Below, one piece after another: positions 27,448 to 36,775 of a stretch of 64,000 nt of DNA (the first letter of the stretch is position 1; each line of letters starts with the position of its first letter). Both the position numbers and the translations under genes were made by a program. Below the pieces are notes generated by a model. It ran no database searches. It worked only from the letters and a program-made list of their open reading frames with translations, and was not told where the DNA came from. The DNA lies in NCBI GenBank assembly GCA_031551515.1, contig JAVBNL010000031.1:1-64000 (forward strand), in the 5' to 3' direction. This DNA is from FLUQ01 sp031551515 (lineage in GTDB: Bacteria > Desulfobacterota > Desulfovibrionia > Desulfovibrionales > Desulfovibrionaceae).

Positions 27448-28547
27448 GGTAGGCCTCCCGTATCGTGATACAGGCGGAAATAGCGTTCCGCCATACTCTT
27501 GCCGCTGTATTCGCTCTCTACGAGCGCCCGGCCCCGCGCCGCCCGATCCCGCGCGTTTGCTGCGTCATCCATGCATGCGGCCATGGCCGCGGCCAGAGCT
27601 TCGGGGTTCTCCGGCGGAACAAGACGCAGGTATTCTCCGCCCGCATTCAGGCTGGCGATATCACCCACTCTGGTGCTCAGCGTCGGCAGGCCGCAGGCCA
27701 TGGCTTCGAGCAGGGCCATGGGAAAGCCTTCCCGTTTGGAAGAGAGCACGAAAATATCCATGGCCCGCAAATGGTCCGCTATGTCGGAGCGCGTGCCGGT
27801 CAAAAATACGCAGTCCGCCAGGCCGAGTTCGGCGACGAGCCGCTCCAGTTTCGGCCGTGTCTCGCCGTCACCCACGAGGAGCAGGCGCGCGCCGGATTTT
27901 TTCCGCCGCAGCAGGCTGAAAGCTCGCAACAGGGTGCCGTGGTCCTTGGCCTCGGTCAGCCGGGCCACGGTGCCGAACACGGTCAGGCCCGCATCAGGCC
28001 ACGGCAGGGAAGCCTTTTGCCCTTGAGGCGAGAAGGCCTTCAGGTCAACGCCGTTGGGGATGACCCGCACCCGATCGGGACTCAGGCCCAGGTTGGCGGT
28101 GAAATAGTCCGCCACTTCACGGCTGACGGCGGTAACGGCATGCGCCAGGGGCGCGGCGAATTTGACGAAAAAGCGGAATCTGGGTTTGGTGTGCAGCGAG
28201 TGCAGGGCGTGTTCCGTGTAAACCAGAGGAATCCCGGCCGCTTTGGCGGCGGGCAGGGCGTATTGCAGCAGATAGCCTGCCTGCGCGTGCAGCAGGGTGA
28301 CCTTTTCGCGGCGTAGCGTGCGGTACAGGTGCAGCACGGCGCGTAACCGCCCGCTTTGATCCGCTCTGAGCGCCAGGCAGGGTATGTCTTTTGCCCGCGC
28401 CTGCGCCGCGAGTTCGCCCGGCTCATGAAAGAGCCCGGCCACGAGACCGTGAAAGCGGCCTTTACCCGCGGCCAAGAGGTCAAGGGCCAGGCGTTCCGCA
28501 CCGCCGGGGTTCAGAGTCACCAGAAGTTGCATCACGCGGGCTTTCAT
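27444..28547 (-). CDS. Family 4-type glycosyltransferase
   Basis: A 367-residue GT-B enzyme. Features are VTLNPGGAERLALDLL at the N-terminus, HAQAGYL, VIPNGVDLKAFSP, FGTVARLTEAKDHGTLLRAF, and the donor-site segment SKREGFPMALLEAMACGLP with the EGFPxxxLEAMAxGxP pattern. It adds one sugar to the repeat unit on the cytoplasmic side. The start overlaps the stop of the acyltransferase gene by four bases, placing it firmly in the operon. Confidence 0.92.
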   Translation of the reverse strand: MKARVMQLLVTLNPGGAERLALDLLAAGKGRFHGLVAGLFHEPGELAAQARAKDIPCLALRADQSGRLRAVLHLYRTLRREKVTLLHAQAGYLLQYALPAAKAAGIPLVYTEHALHSLHTKPRFRFFVKFAAPLAHAVTAVSREVADYFTANLGLSPDRVRVIPNGVDLKAFSPQGQKASLPWPDAGLTVFGTVARLTEAKDHGTLLRAFSLLRRKKSGARLLLVGDGETRPKLERLVAELGLADCVFLTGTRSDIADHLRAMDIFVLSSKREGFPMALLEAMACGLPTLSTRVGDIASLNAGGEYLRLVPPENPEALAAAMAACMDDAANARDRAARGRALVESEYSGKSMAERYFRLYHDTGGLP

Positions 28548-29158
28548 GCTTGCGCTCCTCCGCCGGCCGCGTTCCGGTTCTGCCCGGAGCCGCGCCGGCC
28601 CACAACCTTGGCCGGGTTGCCGGCAACGATGCTGTGGGGTGGAACAGGCCGCATCACCACGCTGCCCGCGGCCACGACGCAGCCTTCGCTAACGTCCGCC
28701 ATGATCACGGCGGAGTTACCTATCCAGCAGTCGCGGCCGATGGTGACCAGTTCGCTTTGCCCTTCCTGCAGGCGTATGGGCGTTGCCGGGTCGGCAAAGG
28801 CGTGCTGGCGGCGGCCGCTGGTGATCGAGATGTGCGAGCCCAGAATGCAGTGCTCGTTTATGGCGGCCCAGCCTATATTGCAGCCCGCGCCGATGGAAAC
28901 GTTCCGGGCCAGAGAAGCGCCGGGATTTGAAAAGACGGTCAGAAATTCAATGACCGTATGCTGCGAGGTGGAAGGCAAGGCCAGACGGTAAAAGGCCGCG
29001 CGCAGCCACACGCCCGGCAGCCCCGGCCAGAGGGCCAGAAACTGCGATATGCCCATGAAGGAACGCTGCCGGCCGGAAAAAAGCGCGGCAAGCTTCCACC
29101 ATGCGAAAAGGCACAGGGCGGGCGCCAGAAAGGCAAGCTGCACAAGGCGTTTCATCAT
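28544..29158 (-). CDS. Left-handed beta-helix (hexapeptide) acyltransferase, WbbJ/maltose-acetyltransferase-like
   Basis: A 204-residue protein. After a hydrophobic N-terminus (MMKRLVQLAFLAPALCLFAW) come hexapeptide turns: ARNVSIGAGCNIGWAAIN, CILGSHISITSG, and the C-terminal VTIGRDCWIGNSAVIMADV and VVAAGSVVM. It ends in the SIVAGNPAKVVG motif usual in O-acetyltransferases. It probably O-acetylates a sugar residue. The start at 29158 has GGAG at good spacing and overlaps the stop codon of the small upstream gene (TGATG), which implies coupling. Confidence 0.88.
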   Translation of the reverse strand: MMKRLVQLAFLAPALCLFAWWKLAALFSGRQRSFMGISQFLALWPGLPGVWLRAAFYRLALPSTSQHTVIEFLTVFSNPGASLARNVSIGAGCNIGWAAINEHCILGSHISITSGRRQHAFADPATPIRLQEGQSELVTIGRDCWIGNSAVIMADVSEGCVVAAGSVVMRPVPPHSIVAGNPAKVVGRRGSGQNRNAAGGGAQA

Positions 29159-29304
29159 CGGGCTTCTCCATGGGGCTGCCCGTGTTTTTCGCCCGCGATG
29201 CAATAGTCGCCGACGGTCACGCTTTTGGCCATGTCGTGCAGGCGCGAATGAAAGGGCGTTTCCCTCCGTTTGACGGATAATTTAAAGCGAACCCACGCGT
29301 TCAT
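29155..29304 (-). CDS. Small hypothetical protein (49 aa) inside the polysaccharide operon
   Basis: An overlooked frame between a glycosyltransferase and the hexapeptide acyltransferase. AAGGAG lies seven bases before its ATG at 29304, one of the best ribosome-binding sites in the operon. Its TGA overlaps the ATG of the downstream acyltransferase. It starts 23 bases inside the end of the upstream gene. The peptide starts MNAWVRFKLSVKRRE and includes AKSVTVGDYCIAGEK; it is basic, with one cysteine and no membrane segment. No family is recognised. It may be a real small protein or a leader that couples translation of the acyltransferase. Confidence 0.55.
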   Translation of the reverse strand: MNAWVRFKLSVKRRETPFHSRLHDMAKSVTVGDYCIAGEKHGQPHGEAR

Positions 29305-30442
29305 TGCACACTCTCCTTCCGACATTGTCTTGCAGCAGGGCGGTATACAGATTCAGAATGCGTCCGGCCCGAACGCGCGGCGTGAATTCCGCCAGAGCTC
29401 TCGCCCGCCCGGCTTCACCCAGGCGCTCGCGTAGCGCCGCATCATTAGCCAGCCGCAGCAGGGCGGCGGCCAGCGCTTCTTCATCGCCGGGGGGCAGCAA
29501 AAGGCCGTCCTTTTCGTCGCGCACCACTTCCGGCACGCCGCCGACGCGGGAAGCCACCAACGCCTTGCCCAGCAACATGCCTTCAAGCGCGGCGTTAGGC
29601 ATGCCTTCGCTGAACGAGGGCAGGGCCTGTATATCCATGGCCCGGTAATAGGGGCCCATGCCGTTGACCTGGCCGGTAAAGGCGCAATGCGCCGTAAGGC
29701 CCAGCGCATTCGCCTCTTTTTGCAGTGTTTCCATTTCCGGGCCGCCGCCGACAAGGAGGCCGTGCAGGCGGGTGTTTTGCATGCGCGCCCGCGCCAGCGC
29801 GCGTAAAAAGATATGCTGGCCCTTTTCCGGGCTGAGGCGCCCCGCGACCCCCACGACCAGGGCGTCGGGCGCGATGCCGAACTCCGCCCGGATGTCGCGG
29901 CGCGGTTCGCTTTCGGCCAGTTCAGCCGGGTCCACGGCGTTGGGAATGACCAGGCATTTGGCCCTGGCCGGCGCGGGGATGCGGCGGCGTAACGATTCGG
30001 ATACCGCCACAACCTTGTCCGGCAGCAGCAGCATTGTTTTTTCCAGGGTGTTGTACAGGCGTATCTTCATGTCTTCCGCGGTCCAGCCGTGCACGAACGC
30101 TATCCAGGGCAGGCCGGTTTTACGGCGCAGCAGCCAGCAGAGCACGTGGCTTTTGTACCCGTGAGACTGCAACAGCGTGATGCCGTGTTCGCGCACCAGC
30201 CTAAGCGCCTGATCCACCAGACCGGGATCAAGAACGCGGTTCTGGCGCAGCACGGCCACCGGCGCGCCCGTGGTCCGCATGGCCCGGATGTATTCGGAAT
30301 CTTCTCGGTCAGCCTTGACGAGGTACGCGGCCATCAAAGGGTAGCAGCCCTCAAGCCCGCCGGAACGCAGAAATTGCGCCAGACCCTTGCCGGGCCCGCC
30401 CAGAATGTCGGTGGCCAGCGCTATGAAGACGCGCGCGTTCAT
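29282..30442 (-). CDS. Family 4-type glycosyltransferase
   Basis: A 386-residue GT-B enzyme starting MNARVFIALATDILGGPGKG at 30442, supported by AAGGAGGT upstream and by a four-base overlap with the previous gene. Motifs are LLQSHGYKSHVL, VIPNAVDPAELAE, VGVAGRLSPEKGQHIFLRAL, and PSFSEGMPNAALEGMLLGKA with VVRDEKDGLLLPPGD. It is a retaining glycosyltransferase for the repeat unit; the sugar is unknown. Confidence 0.92.
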   Translation of the reverse strand: MNARVFIALATDILGGPGKGLAQFLRSGGLEGCYPLMAAYLVKADREDSEYIRAMRTTGAPVAVLRQNRVLDPGLVDQALRLVREHGITLLQSHGYKSHVLCWLLRRKTGLPWIAFVHGWTAEDMKIRLYNTLEKTMLLLPDKVVAVSESLRRRIPAPARAKCLVIPNAVDPAELAESEPRRDIRAEFGIAPDALVVGVAGRLSPEKGQHIFLRALARARMQNTRLHGLLVGGGPEMETLQKEANALGLTAHCAFTGQVNGMGPYYRAMDIQALPSFSEGMPNAALEGMLLGKALVASRVGGVPEVVRDEKDGLLLPPGDEEALAAALLRLANDAALRERLGEAGRARALAEFTPRVRAGRILNLYTALLQDNVGRRVCNERVGSL

Positions 30443-31626
30443 GCGACCGACCTCCTTTGATTTTGCTTTTCGCAAAGGCTTTCCTCTATCCAGGCGGAGA
30501 AAAAGTCGGCCTTGTCCGCCCAGGTCTCTCCGGCCAGCAGCGAGCGGATTTTTTCAGGCCGGGGGCCTTCGCGCAGGGCTTCGTCAATGGCGGCGACGAA
30601 CGATTCCGTCCCTTCGGCGATGCGGATGTGTCCCTCAAAGCGGAAGACTTCAGGCATGGGCGTGGTGACCACCGGTTTGCCGGTGGCGATATATTCACGC
30701 AGCTTGAGGGGGTTTGCCGTTTTGGTATGGGCGCTGAGCACGTAGGGGATGATGGCCACGTCAAAGTGCGCGGCCGCAAGAGGCAGTTCGTTGTATGGCA
30801 GGGCCGGCAGCCAGCGGAAGTTGGCGCGCTTTTCCAGCTCCCCCAAGTCGATGCGCTTGGTGCCGATGCAAAGGATTTGCCAGTCGGGGCGCGCATCCAT
30901 GATGCGCGCCAAAAGCGGCACGTCAAAATGACTGTCGATCAGCCCGTAAAAACCGATCAGGGGGCGGCCCAGCCCGCACAGGGCAAGGGGCAGGGGCGTA
31001 TCTGCCCCTGTGCGGTCAAAATGTTCCAGGTCCACGCCGTGGGTCAAAAGGCGTGTGGGCGTGCGCCCGTTATGCCGCGTGGCGGTCAGGGCGTCGGAAA
31101 CGGCAATGACCAGGTCCGCTTTCGCCAGCAGTTTTTTTTCCAGCTCTTTGACCAGTTCCGGCTGGTTCATGCCGGGCCAGAGGGTAAAATCGTCCACGCA
31201 GTAATACACGGTCAGCTCTTCACCCAGGTGCCCGGTGTAATCGGCGGCGTTGGGCACGGTCGCAAGCAAAATGGGCGAGCGCATGTCCATCTCGCGCATG
31301 GCGCGGCGGACGGTGTGCAGCACGGTGCGCCGGTTGGCGGCGCGCACGGCGGGAATGGTGTTGAAAGGCAGCATGACCGGCGAGAGCACGCGCAGGTTTT
31401 CGGGCAGCGGTTCCGGCCCAGGCGTTGGTTTGGGCAGCACCCAGGAACGGATTTTTTCCGCCGCGCGCGTGAGGTCATACCAGCACAGCCGAGGGCTGCG
31501 CAGACCGATGGTGTTGACCCACAGCAAGCGGTTGCCGGGCAGGAAATGCCGCATGATATGCTGGCAGCTGAAGGGGTGGCGGCCCCAGTCATCGGAGAAT
31601 ACGATGAAATCTCTTCCGCTCAGCAT
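30439..31626 (-). CDS. GT-B fold glycosyltransferase
   Basis: A 395-residue protein with a two-domain GT-B layout: N-terminal VFSDDWGRHPFSCQH, a middle VYYCVDDFTLWPGM and DLVIAVSDALTA, and C-terminal IGFYGLIDSHFDVPLLARI, then KTANPLKLREYIATGKPVV. The KLREYIATGKP segment is the donor-binding region of a sugar transferase of the type common in exopolysaccharide clusters. The start at 31626 overlaps the preceding gene by seven bases. Acceptor and donor are unknown. Confidence 0.88.
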   Translation of the reverse strand: MLSGRDFIVFSDDWGRHPFSCQHIMRHFLPGNRLLWVNTIGLRSPRLCWYDLTRAAEKIRSWVLPKPTPGPEPLPENLRVLSPVMLPFNTIPAVRAANRRTVLHTVRRAMREMDMRSPILLATVPNAADYTGHLGEELTVYYCVDDFTLWPGMNQPELVKELEKKLLAKADLVIAVSDALTATRHNGRTPTRLLTHGVDLEHFDRTGADTPLPLALCGLGRPLIGFYGLIDSHFDVPLLARIMDARPDWQILCIGTKRIDLGELEKRANFRWLPALPYNELPLAAAHFDVAIIPYVLSAHTKTANPLKLREYIATGKPVVTTPMPEVFRFEGHIRIAEGTESFVAAIDEALREGPRPEKIRSLLAGETWADKADFFSAWIEESLCEKQNQRRSVA

Positions 31627-32774
31627 GCTTGTTCCTCCGTGCCGCGTCCGTTCAGGCGGCGGCGCGAGCTGCGTTGCAGCATCGCCAGGTAGGCCAGTGC
31701 CCGGCGGCTTTCAGCCAGGCGCGCTACGTTGCTCGCGCGGCGGGAAAAACGGTACCAGCGCCAGCCGGGTTTTTCAGGGTCTTTGTCTATGCCGATGAAG
31801 TGCGGCAGGGGCCTGACAAGGCCGTTGCGCTCCAGCACATCCAGGAGGTCATGGGGATCGCCGTTGGCAGCCATGGCAAGAAAATCATTCGCCGCCGGGC
31901 CGAGTTGACCGCGCAAAACCGCAGACGGGGCACACAGCAGGGGGCGCAAAAGGTCCAGGCAGGCGGCCAGATAGGCGGGAGCTTCCGCTTCGTCGGCCTG
32001 GGCCACAGCATGCAGCCGGAACAGCCACTCCGGCAGGAAATAGTTCTCCAGATAGGGGACGATCCAATTCCTCTTGCCGTGCTTGGAAAACGTATCCAAA
32101 GCCAGAAAGAAACGGCGGATGAAAGCCAGGGACTTCGCGGCGCCGGGGCGCTGGGGCTTGTGGTTGATGCGATAGAGAAAGACGGATGCGTCGGTTCGCG
32201 GCGGCGGCTCGTGCAGGCGGGCATACACTTCGGCCAGAAAGGCGGAATCTTGCGAAATGATAAGGTCTTCGGGGAAGTTGATGCCGTGTTCGTGCAAAAA
32301 ATTCGCCTGGAACAGGTGTTGGCAAAAGCTGAACCCCATCGGGGCGAAACTCTCTCCGGGTTGGTCTGCGGCGTGGTTCATCGCCAGCCAGCGTTGCTCG
32401 CAGAAAATCTTTTTGCCGCCCAGGGCCACGGGTTTACCGTCACGTTTCAGCGCGGCGTGCAAGCTTTCTAGAGCGCCGGGGCAGAGTGCGTCGTCGCTGT
32501 CCAGAAACAACACGCTGCGGCCACTCATGCTTTGCAAGCCGGTGTTGCGCGCGCCGCCCGCGCCTTTGACGCCCTGGTTGTCCAGCATGCGGATGCGCCC
32601 GTCCAGGTATGCGTAACGCGCGGCCAAGGTTTTGGTGTCGTCGGACGAAGCGTCGTCAACGATAAGCAGTTCCCAAGCCGGGCCTTCCTGCAGCAGAATG
32701 GATTCCACCGCTTGGCCCAACCAGAGGGCGCTGTTATACGCGGGCATGATGACGCTGATTTCAGGAGTATGCAT
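31620..32774 (-). CDS. Family 2 glycosyltransferase
   Basis: A 384-residue GT-A enzyme. The N-terminal domain shows ISVIMPAYNSALWLGQAVES, IVDDASSDDT, KGAGGARNTGL and the DXD-type LFLDSDDAL. The C-terminal 180 residues are helical and unassigned. No membrane segment is obvious, so it acts on the cytoplasmic face. It overlaps the end of the flippase gene by 14 bases. Confidence 0.92.
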   Translation of the reverse strand: MHTPEISVIMPAYNSALWLGQAVESILLQEGPAWELLIVDDASSDDTKTLAARYAYLDGRIRMLDNQGVKGAGGARNTGLQSMSGRSVLFLDSDDALCPGALESLHAALKRDGKPVALGGKKIFCEQRWLAMNHAADQPGESFAPMGFSFCQHLFQANFLHEHGINFPEDLIISQDSAFLAEVYARLHEPPPRTDASVFLYRINHKPQRPGAAKSLAFIRRFFLALDTFSKHGKRNWIVPYLENYFLPEWLFRLHAVAQADEAEAPAYLAACLDLLRPLLCAPSAVLRGQLGPAANDFLAMAANGDPHDLLDVLERNGLVRPLPHFIGIDKDPEKPGWRWYRFSRRASNVARLAESRRALAYLAMLQRSSRRRLNGRGTEEQAC

Positions 32775-34269
32775 CGCTTGCCGCCTCTTGCCGCATGCCG
32801 CGCGAAACGCGCATGGTTATGGCCAGCGTCAGGGCGGTTACGGCGAACTGCCCCGCGCAGGCGAGAATGATGACCATATAGTCCGGCGTCAGCCGGTTAA
32901 TAATGCACAGATAATAGAGGCCCTGTACGCCGGCCTGCACGGCGACGGTGCCCAGGCAGGCGGCGTGATAGACCCGCAGCCTGATGCCCGCTATGCGGCA
33001 GACTTTCAGGGGCAGAATGCCCAGTTGCATGACAAGGGCGGCCACGCCCATGACCCAGACGACGCCGTTGAGTCCGTACAGCAAGGCCGCCGGAATGCTT
33101 GCCAGGGTGCTGCAGGCGCCTTCGCTGATGCTGAGGGCGGCCAGAATGCGGTGTTCGCCCAGGCCGAACAGAAAACCCACCACAACCCCGCTGCCGAAGG
33201 TGATGATCGAGGCCGCGCCCAGCGGCAAAAGCAGGTCGCCTGTTTCGCCGAAGCGCGGGCCCAGCCAGCGGGTCAGAAAAAGACCGCCGTAGAAAATGGC
33301 GCACAGCCCCATATAGGTAGAGACGGTAAAGCTGAGGCGCATGGCCTCCAGCAGTGATTTTTTGCATGATTCCATGCCGTCGGTGGCCTGCAGGCGGCTG
33401 AAATAGGGGTTCATAATGCCGAACGCGTTCAGCATGACGGAATTCATGTAGTTGAGAAGCTGTTGGGCCAAAGAAAAGAGCGTGACGGCGGAAAGACCCA
33501 GAAAAGAAGCCACGGCAAAGATCTGGGTGCGTTGCCGAAACAGCAGGCCCAGCGTGTCTACAAAAGCCGGCGCACCGTACCGCAGCAGCGCTTTGGCTGT
33601 GGCGGCGGAAACGGCGGATGGGCGCAGTATTCTTCTGTCGCCGCGCAGCGCCAGGCAAAAATGCCAGCCGAATTCCAAAAGGTTGCCGCAGGCCATGATC
33701 ACGGCGACGCGCAGCAGGTTTTCAGCGACGGAAAGAACCGGGTCGGCCAGATACAGCACCAGCGGCGTGGTGAAGACGGCACGCATCATGTTCAAAAGCG
33801 CCAGGGTGTTCCAGCGCAGCCATGCTGCCAGAACGGCGTGCGAAGAGCGAAAGAGCAGCTGCACTGCGATGGAAGCGGAAAAAATGCCCAGGGCCGCGCC
33901 GGTGGAAGGGATGTTCGCCGCGTCCGCGGCGATGCGGCCGACGCAAAGAGACAAAATCCCGGCCAGCGCCAGCGTCAGGACGCAGGCCAGAGCGCCGGCG
34001 GCAAAGGCCGTGGAATAGATGCGGGCGCATTCTTCTTCGTCGTCGGTGGCGCAGGCCGCGGCGGTGTATTTGCAGACGGCCTGGAACAGGCCGAAGTCCA
34101 GCAGCATGTAGTACCCGGCAAGGGAGGAGATGAGCGCCCAGACCCCGTAGCCTGTCTGCCCCAGGCAGCGCAGCATGTGCGGGGTGACCATGAAGGCGGC
34201 GATCAGCGCGACGCCGAAAGAAAACAGGCGTAGCACGGAGTTGCGGGCGAAGTAGCGAAGCGCGCTCAT
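32761..34269 (-). CDS. Wzx-type polysaccharide flippase
   Basis: A 502-residue membrane protein with about twelve to fourteen hydrophobic segments, typical of the MATE/MOP flippase fold that moves lipid-linked repeat units across the inner membrane. It starts MSALRYFARNSVLRLFSFG at 34269; a longer frame to 34836 is only the antisense-frame shadow of the ligase gene. GGAAGGAG and AGGGGG lie just upstream, and the start overlaps the previous stop by four bases. It pairs with the Wzy-like gene next to it. Confidence 0.9.
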   Translation of the reverse strand: MSALRYFARNSVLRLFSFGVALIAAFMVTPHMLRCLGQTGYGVWALISSLAGYYMLLDFGLFQAVCKYTAAACATDDEEECARIYSTAFAAGALACVLTLALAGILSLCVGRIAADAANIPSTGAALGIFSASIAVQLLFRSSHAVLAAWLRWNTLALLNMMRAVFTTPLVLYLADPVLSVAENLLRVAVIMACGNLLEFGWHFCLALRGDRRILRPSAVSAATAKALLRYGAPAFVDTLGLLFRQRTQIFAVASFLGLSAVTLFSLAQQLLNYMNSVMLNAFGIMNPYFSRLQATDGMESCKKSLLEAMRLSFTVSTYMGLCAIFYGGLFLTRWLGPRFGETGDLLLPLGAASIITFGSGVVVGFLFGLGEHRILAALSISEGACSTLASIPAALLYGLNGVVWVMGVAALVMQLGILPLKVCRIAGIRLRVYHAACLGTVAVQAGVQGLYYLCIINRLTPDYMVIILACAGQFAVTALTLAITMRVSRGMRQEAASDAYS

Positions 34270-35606
34270 GCTCCTTCCCCCTTTGCCGTGCGCCGCTCGT
34301 CGCCTCTGCGCAGCAGGGCTTCGCGGGCGGCCCGGGCGGCTTCGGCCCGCATGGCCAGGCTGGGTTCCGGTTGCCGCTCCGACTGTTGTCCAGGCTGTCG
34401 TATGGCGCGGTCTGGGGCCGGTTTTTCCGGCTTTGGCGCATGGCTGTGCGCAGGGGCCGCTTCGCGCTCGTGCTCCACGCTCATGGCGCAAACCAGGGCC
34501 AGCAGGGCGTACAAAATGGCGCCGTAAGCTTGCGACAGAAAGAAACTGCCCACGGCGAAGCCGGTCAGGGCAAGCCGCAACGCCTGCCAGCGCATGCGGG
34601 ATGCGCCTGTGCCGTTCACGGCCGCCAGAGCGGTAAGGCAAATGCGGCGGGCGCGCAGCAACATGGCGAGATACACGCAAAAACCGGGCAGTCCCAGCTC
34701 CGCGCCGATCTGAATATAACTGTTGTGGGCGGCTTTGAAGACGCCGCTGCCGATCATGCCGAGAGCCGAGGAGAACTGCCCTATACCCACGCCGAAAAGC
34801 GGGCGCCCCAGCATAAGCTGCAGGCCCTGCTTCCATATTTCAAGGCGGCCGGAGCGAGCGTCAAAGTTGTAGTCGCTCTGGCCGCGCAGTTCCTGAAAGC
34901 GTTCCCATAGTTGCGGGTCGGAGTAAGCGAGAAAGAGCACGCACGCCGCGCCGATCAGGGGGATGAGCAGCCAGGCGCGCTTTCCGGCCAGCAAAATGGC
35001 ATGGACTGCGACGGCGGTAAGGGCGATGACCCCGCCGCGTGACTGGGTCAGGGCGATGGCGGCCACGGCGGCCACAGCGGCGCCCCAGACGGGAATGCGC
35101 AGCATTTTATGCCCGGCCAGGGCTTCTGCCGTGACCAGAGGCAGAAAGGTGACGAAAAGCAGAGCGATATCGTTGGGGTCATACGTTTCGCTGACCTGAA
35201 CCCTGCCCGTGCCTTTGGCCGCCAGCATCAGCGCGGTCAGCATGGCCACGGTGACGATGGCGGCGCGGCGCAAAGAGGGCGCGAACTTGCCGTCGGCAAG
35301 CGCGCAAAGCAGGGCAAAGATGCAGATGGTTTTCAGATAGGCGCCGAACGACTCAAACGCGCCGCCGCGCCACACGCTGAACGGCACGCCGGCCGCGGCC
35401 AGCAGAACGAAAATCGCAATATAGGGCATAAAGGGGTTGTTTTTCAGATTGCGGGCCAGCGACGATGAAGCGAACAAAAGCACATAAAGGAGCGACGCGC
35501 CTATGGTGACCTTGCCGAGCTGCAACGGCGCAAGGGCGGGAAAGAAATCCAGCGTTCTGCCCAAAGTGATGAGCATAATCGCGTATATGAGAGCCCGATT
35601 AGCCAT
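34266..35606 (-). CDS. O-antigen ligase/Wzy-like polymerase
   Basis: A 446-residue membrane protein with about ten segments and the large periplasmic loop of the Wzy/WaaL family (AYSDPQLWERFQELRGQSDYN, then LMLGRPLFGVGIGQF and AAHNSYIQIGAELG, the H-N-x-Y/F pattern conserved in this family). It would polymerise repeat units delivered by Wzx. The C-terminal 60 residues are hydrophilic and charged, longer than usual. It starts directly at the base after the ATP-grasp stop codon. Confidence 0.9.
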   Translation of the reverse strand: MANRALIYAIMLITLGRTLDFFPALAPLQLGKVTIGASLLYVLLFASSSLARNLKNNPFMPYIAIFVLLAAAGVPFSVWRGGAFESFGAYLKTICIFALLCALADGKFAPSLRRAAIVTVAMLTALMLAAKGTGRVQVSETYDPNDIALLFVTFLPLVTAEALAGHKMLRIPVWGAAVAAVAAIALTQSRGGVIALTAVAVHAILLAGKRAWLLIPLIGAACVLFLAYSDPQLWERFQELRGQSDYNFDARSGRLEIWKQGLQLMLGRPLFGVGIGQFSSALGMIGSGVFKAAHNSYIQIGAELGLPGFCVYLAMLLRARRICLTALAAVNGTGASRMRWQALRLALTGFAVGSFFLSQAYGAILYALLALVCAMSVEHEREAAPAHSHAPKPEKPAPDRAIRQPGQQSERQPEPSLAMRAEAARAAREALLRRGDERRTAKGEGA

Positions 35607-36773
35607 TCAGCACCATATCCCCGGTAATGCGTCCGCTTTGAGGCGCAGCAGTTTCGCCGCGCATTGCCGTGCGGCCCAGGCCGCGAAGGGCAGGGGGTCC
35701 GCAAGGCTCCAGTCGTCATGGGCGTGGGCTTTTTCATGCGCGGGCGCGCCGCGCAGCAGTTGTAAGCGGTTCGGCCCGCGCCGCAGGCCCGCCGCCAGGC
35801 GCATAAGGTCGCCGCCCAGCCAGCGCGTGCGCACGCCGGGTACGCTTTGCCCGGCCGTAAAATTCAGATCGTTCGCGGCCAGGCGGCGGTAATATTCGGG
35901 GTAATCCACCCCGGCCGCGATATTCTGGGCCAGTGCCCCCCAGAAGCGCGGATTCACGTCCAGCAGAAATACATTGCCCGCGGCGTCTTGCAGAAAATCG
36001 GCTTCGCAGACTCCGTTCCAGCCCAGGTGGTCCAGCAGCGCCGTGAAATGGGCAAGCGCCGCGCCGCCGGGCACGCTCTCGCGTAAGGTCGCCTGGCCGT
36101 ATGGGTGCGGGTAGGAACGCAGCGTTTTATACGCGTCGGAGGCCACGCGGCGGCCGTCTTTGTAAATGGCGCAAACGCACAGGGTTTCACCCTCGATTTC
36201 CTGCTGCGCGATGAACCGCTCCGTCGGAAAGCCCGGCTCGCCGAGCGCCAGGGCCATTTCGGCCGCGTTTGCAAAGCGGCGCATGGCCCACCCGCCGCCG
36301 CCCTGTTTGGGTTTGAGCAGGGCAGGGAAGGGAAATACGTCCAGGCACGCGGGGTCATCCGCAATCACCGCCGCTTCCAGGGCCAGGGGCGCGGGTATGC
36401 CGAGCATGGCCGCGAGAGCGTGCAGATTGCCCTTGTCGTGCACGGCCAGAACGTGCTCATAGCGGGGCAGCAGCGTGTGTACCGTCTCGGGTAGGCGCTG
36501 GGGCGTTTTGGCCAGGCAATAAGTTTCTTCCAGCACGGGAATGAGCACGTCGATGCGTTTTTTGCGCAGAAAATCAAGCAGTTCGTCCCAGAACCGTTCT
36601 GTTTGCGTAAAAGGCGAGGGGTAGCGGAAAGAGCCCGCGCAGTACCGCGAAAAAGCGGTCATGGGCCAAGCCGCGCTGTCGCCCGCGTAGACGCGCATGC
36701 CCTGGCGGGCCAGGCTTTTGCACATGGCATAGGCGATTCGCGTTCCGGCCGAGGTGATGAGGATGGTGCGCAT
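35607..36773 (-). CDS. ATP-grasp domain protein
   Basis: A 388-residue carboxylate-amine/thiol ligase-like protein starting MRTILITSAGTRIAYAM at 36773. ATP-grasp features are FPALLKPKQGGGGWAMRRF, FIAQQEIEGETLC and the metal-binding end CEADFLQDAAGNVFLLDVNPRFWG. The family joins a carboxylate to an amine through an acyl phosphate; in polysaccharide loci such proteins may attach amino acids to sugars. The long upstream extension of the frame to 37361 is a shadow of the glycosyltransferase and is discarded. GAGGGGG precedes the start, two bases after the previous stop. Confidence 0.88.
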   Translation of the reverse strand: MRTILITSAGTRIAYAMCKSLARQGMRVYAGDSAAWPMTAFSRYCAGSFRYPSPFTQTERFWDELLDFLRKKRIDVLIPVLEETYCLAKTPQRLPETVHTLLPRYEHVLAVHDKGNLHALAAMLGIPAPLALEAAVIADDPACLDVFPFPALLKPKQGGGGWAMRRFANAAEMALALGEPGFPTERFIAQQEIEGETLCVCAIYKDGRRVASDAYKTLRSYPHPYGQATLRESVPGGAALAHFTALLDHLGWNGVCEADFLQDAAGNVFLLDVNPRFWGALAQNIAAGVDYPEYYRRLAANDLNFTAGQSVPGVRTRWLGGDLMRLAAGLRRGPNRLQLLRGAPAHEKAHAHDDWSLADPLPFAAWAARQCAAKLLRLKADALPGIWC

Positions 36774-36775
36774 GG

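Noticed and set aside
34270..34836. N-terminal extension of the flippase frame
   Set aside because: Shadow of the Wzy-like gene; the membrane protein begins at 34269 with a good ribosome-binding site.
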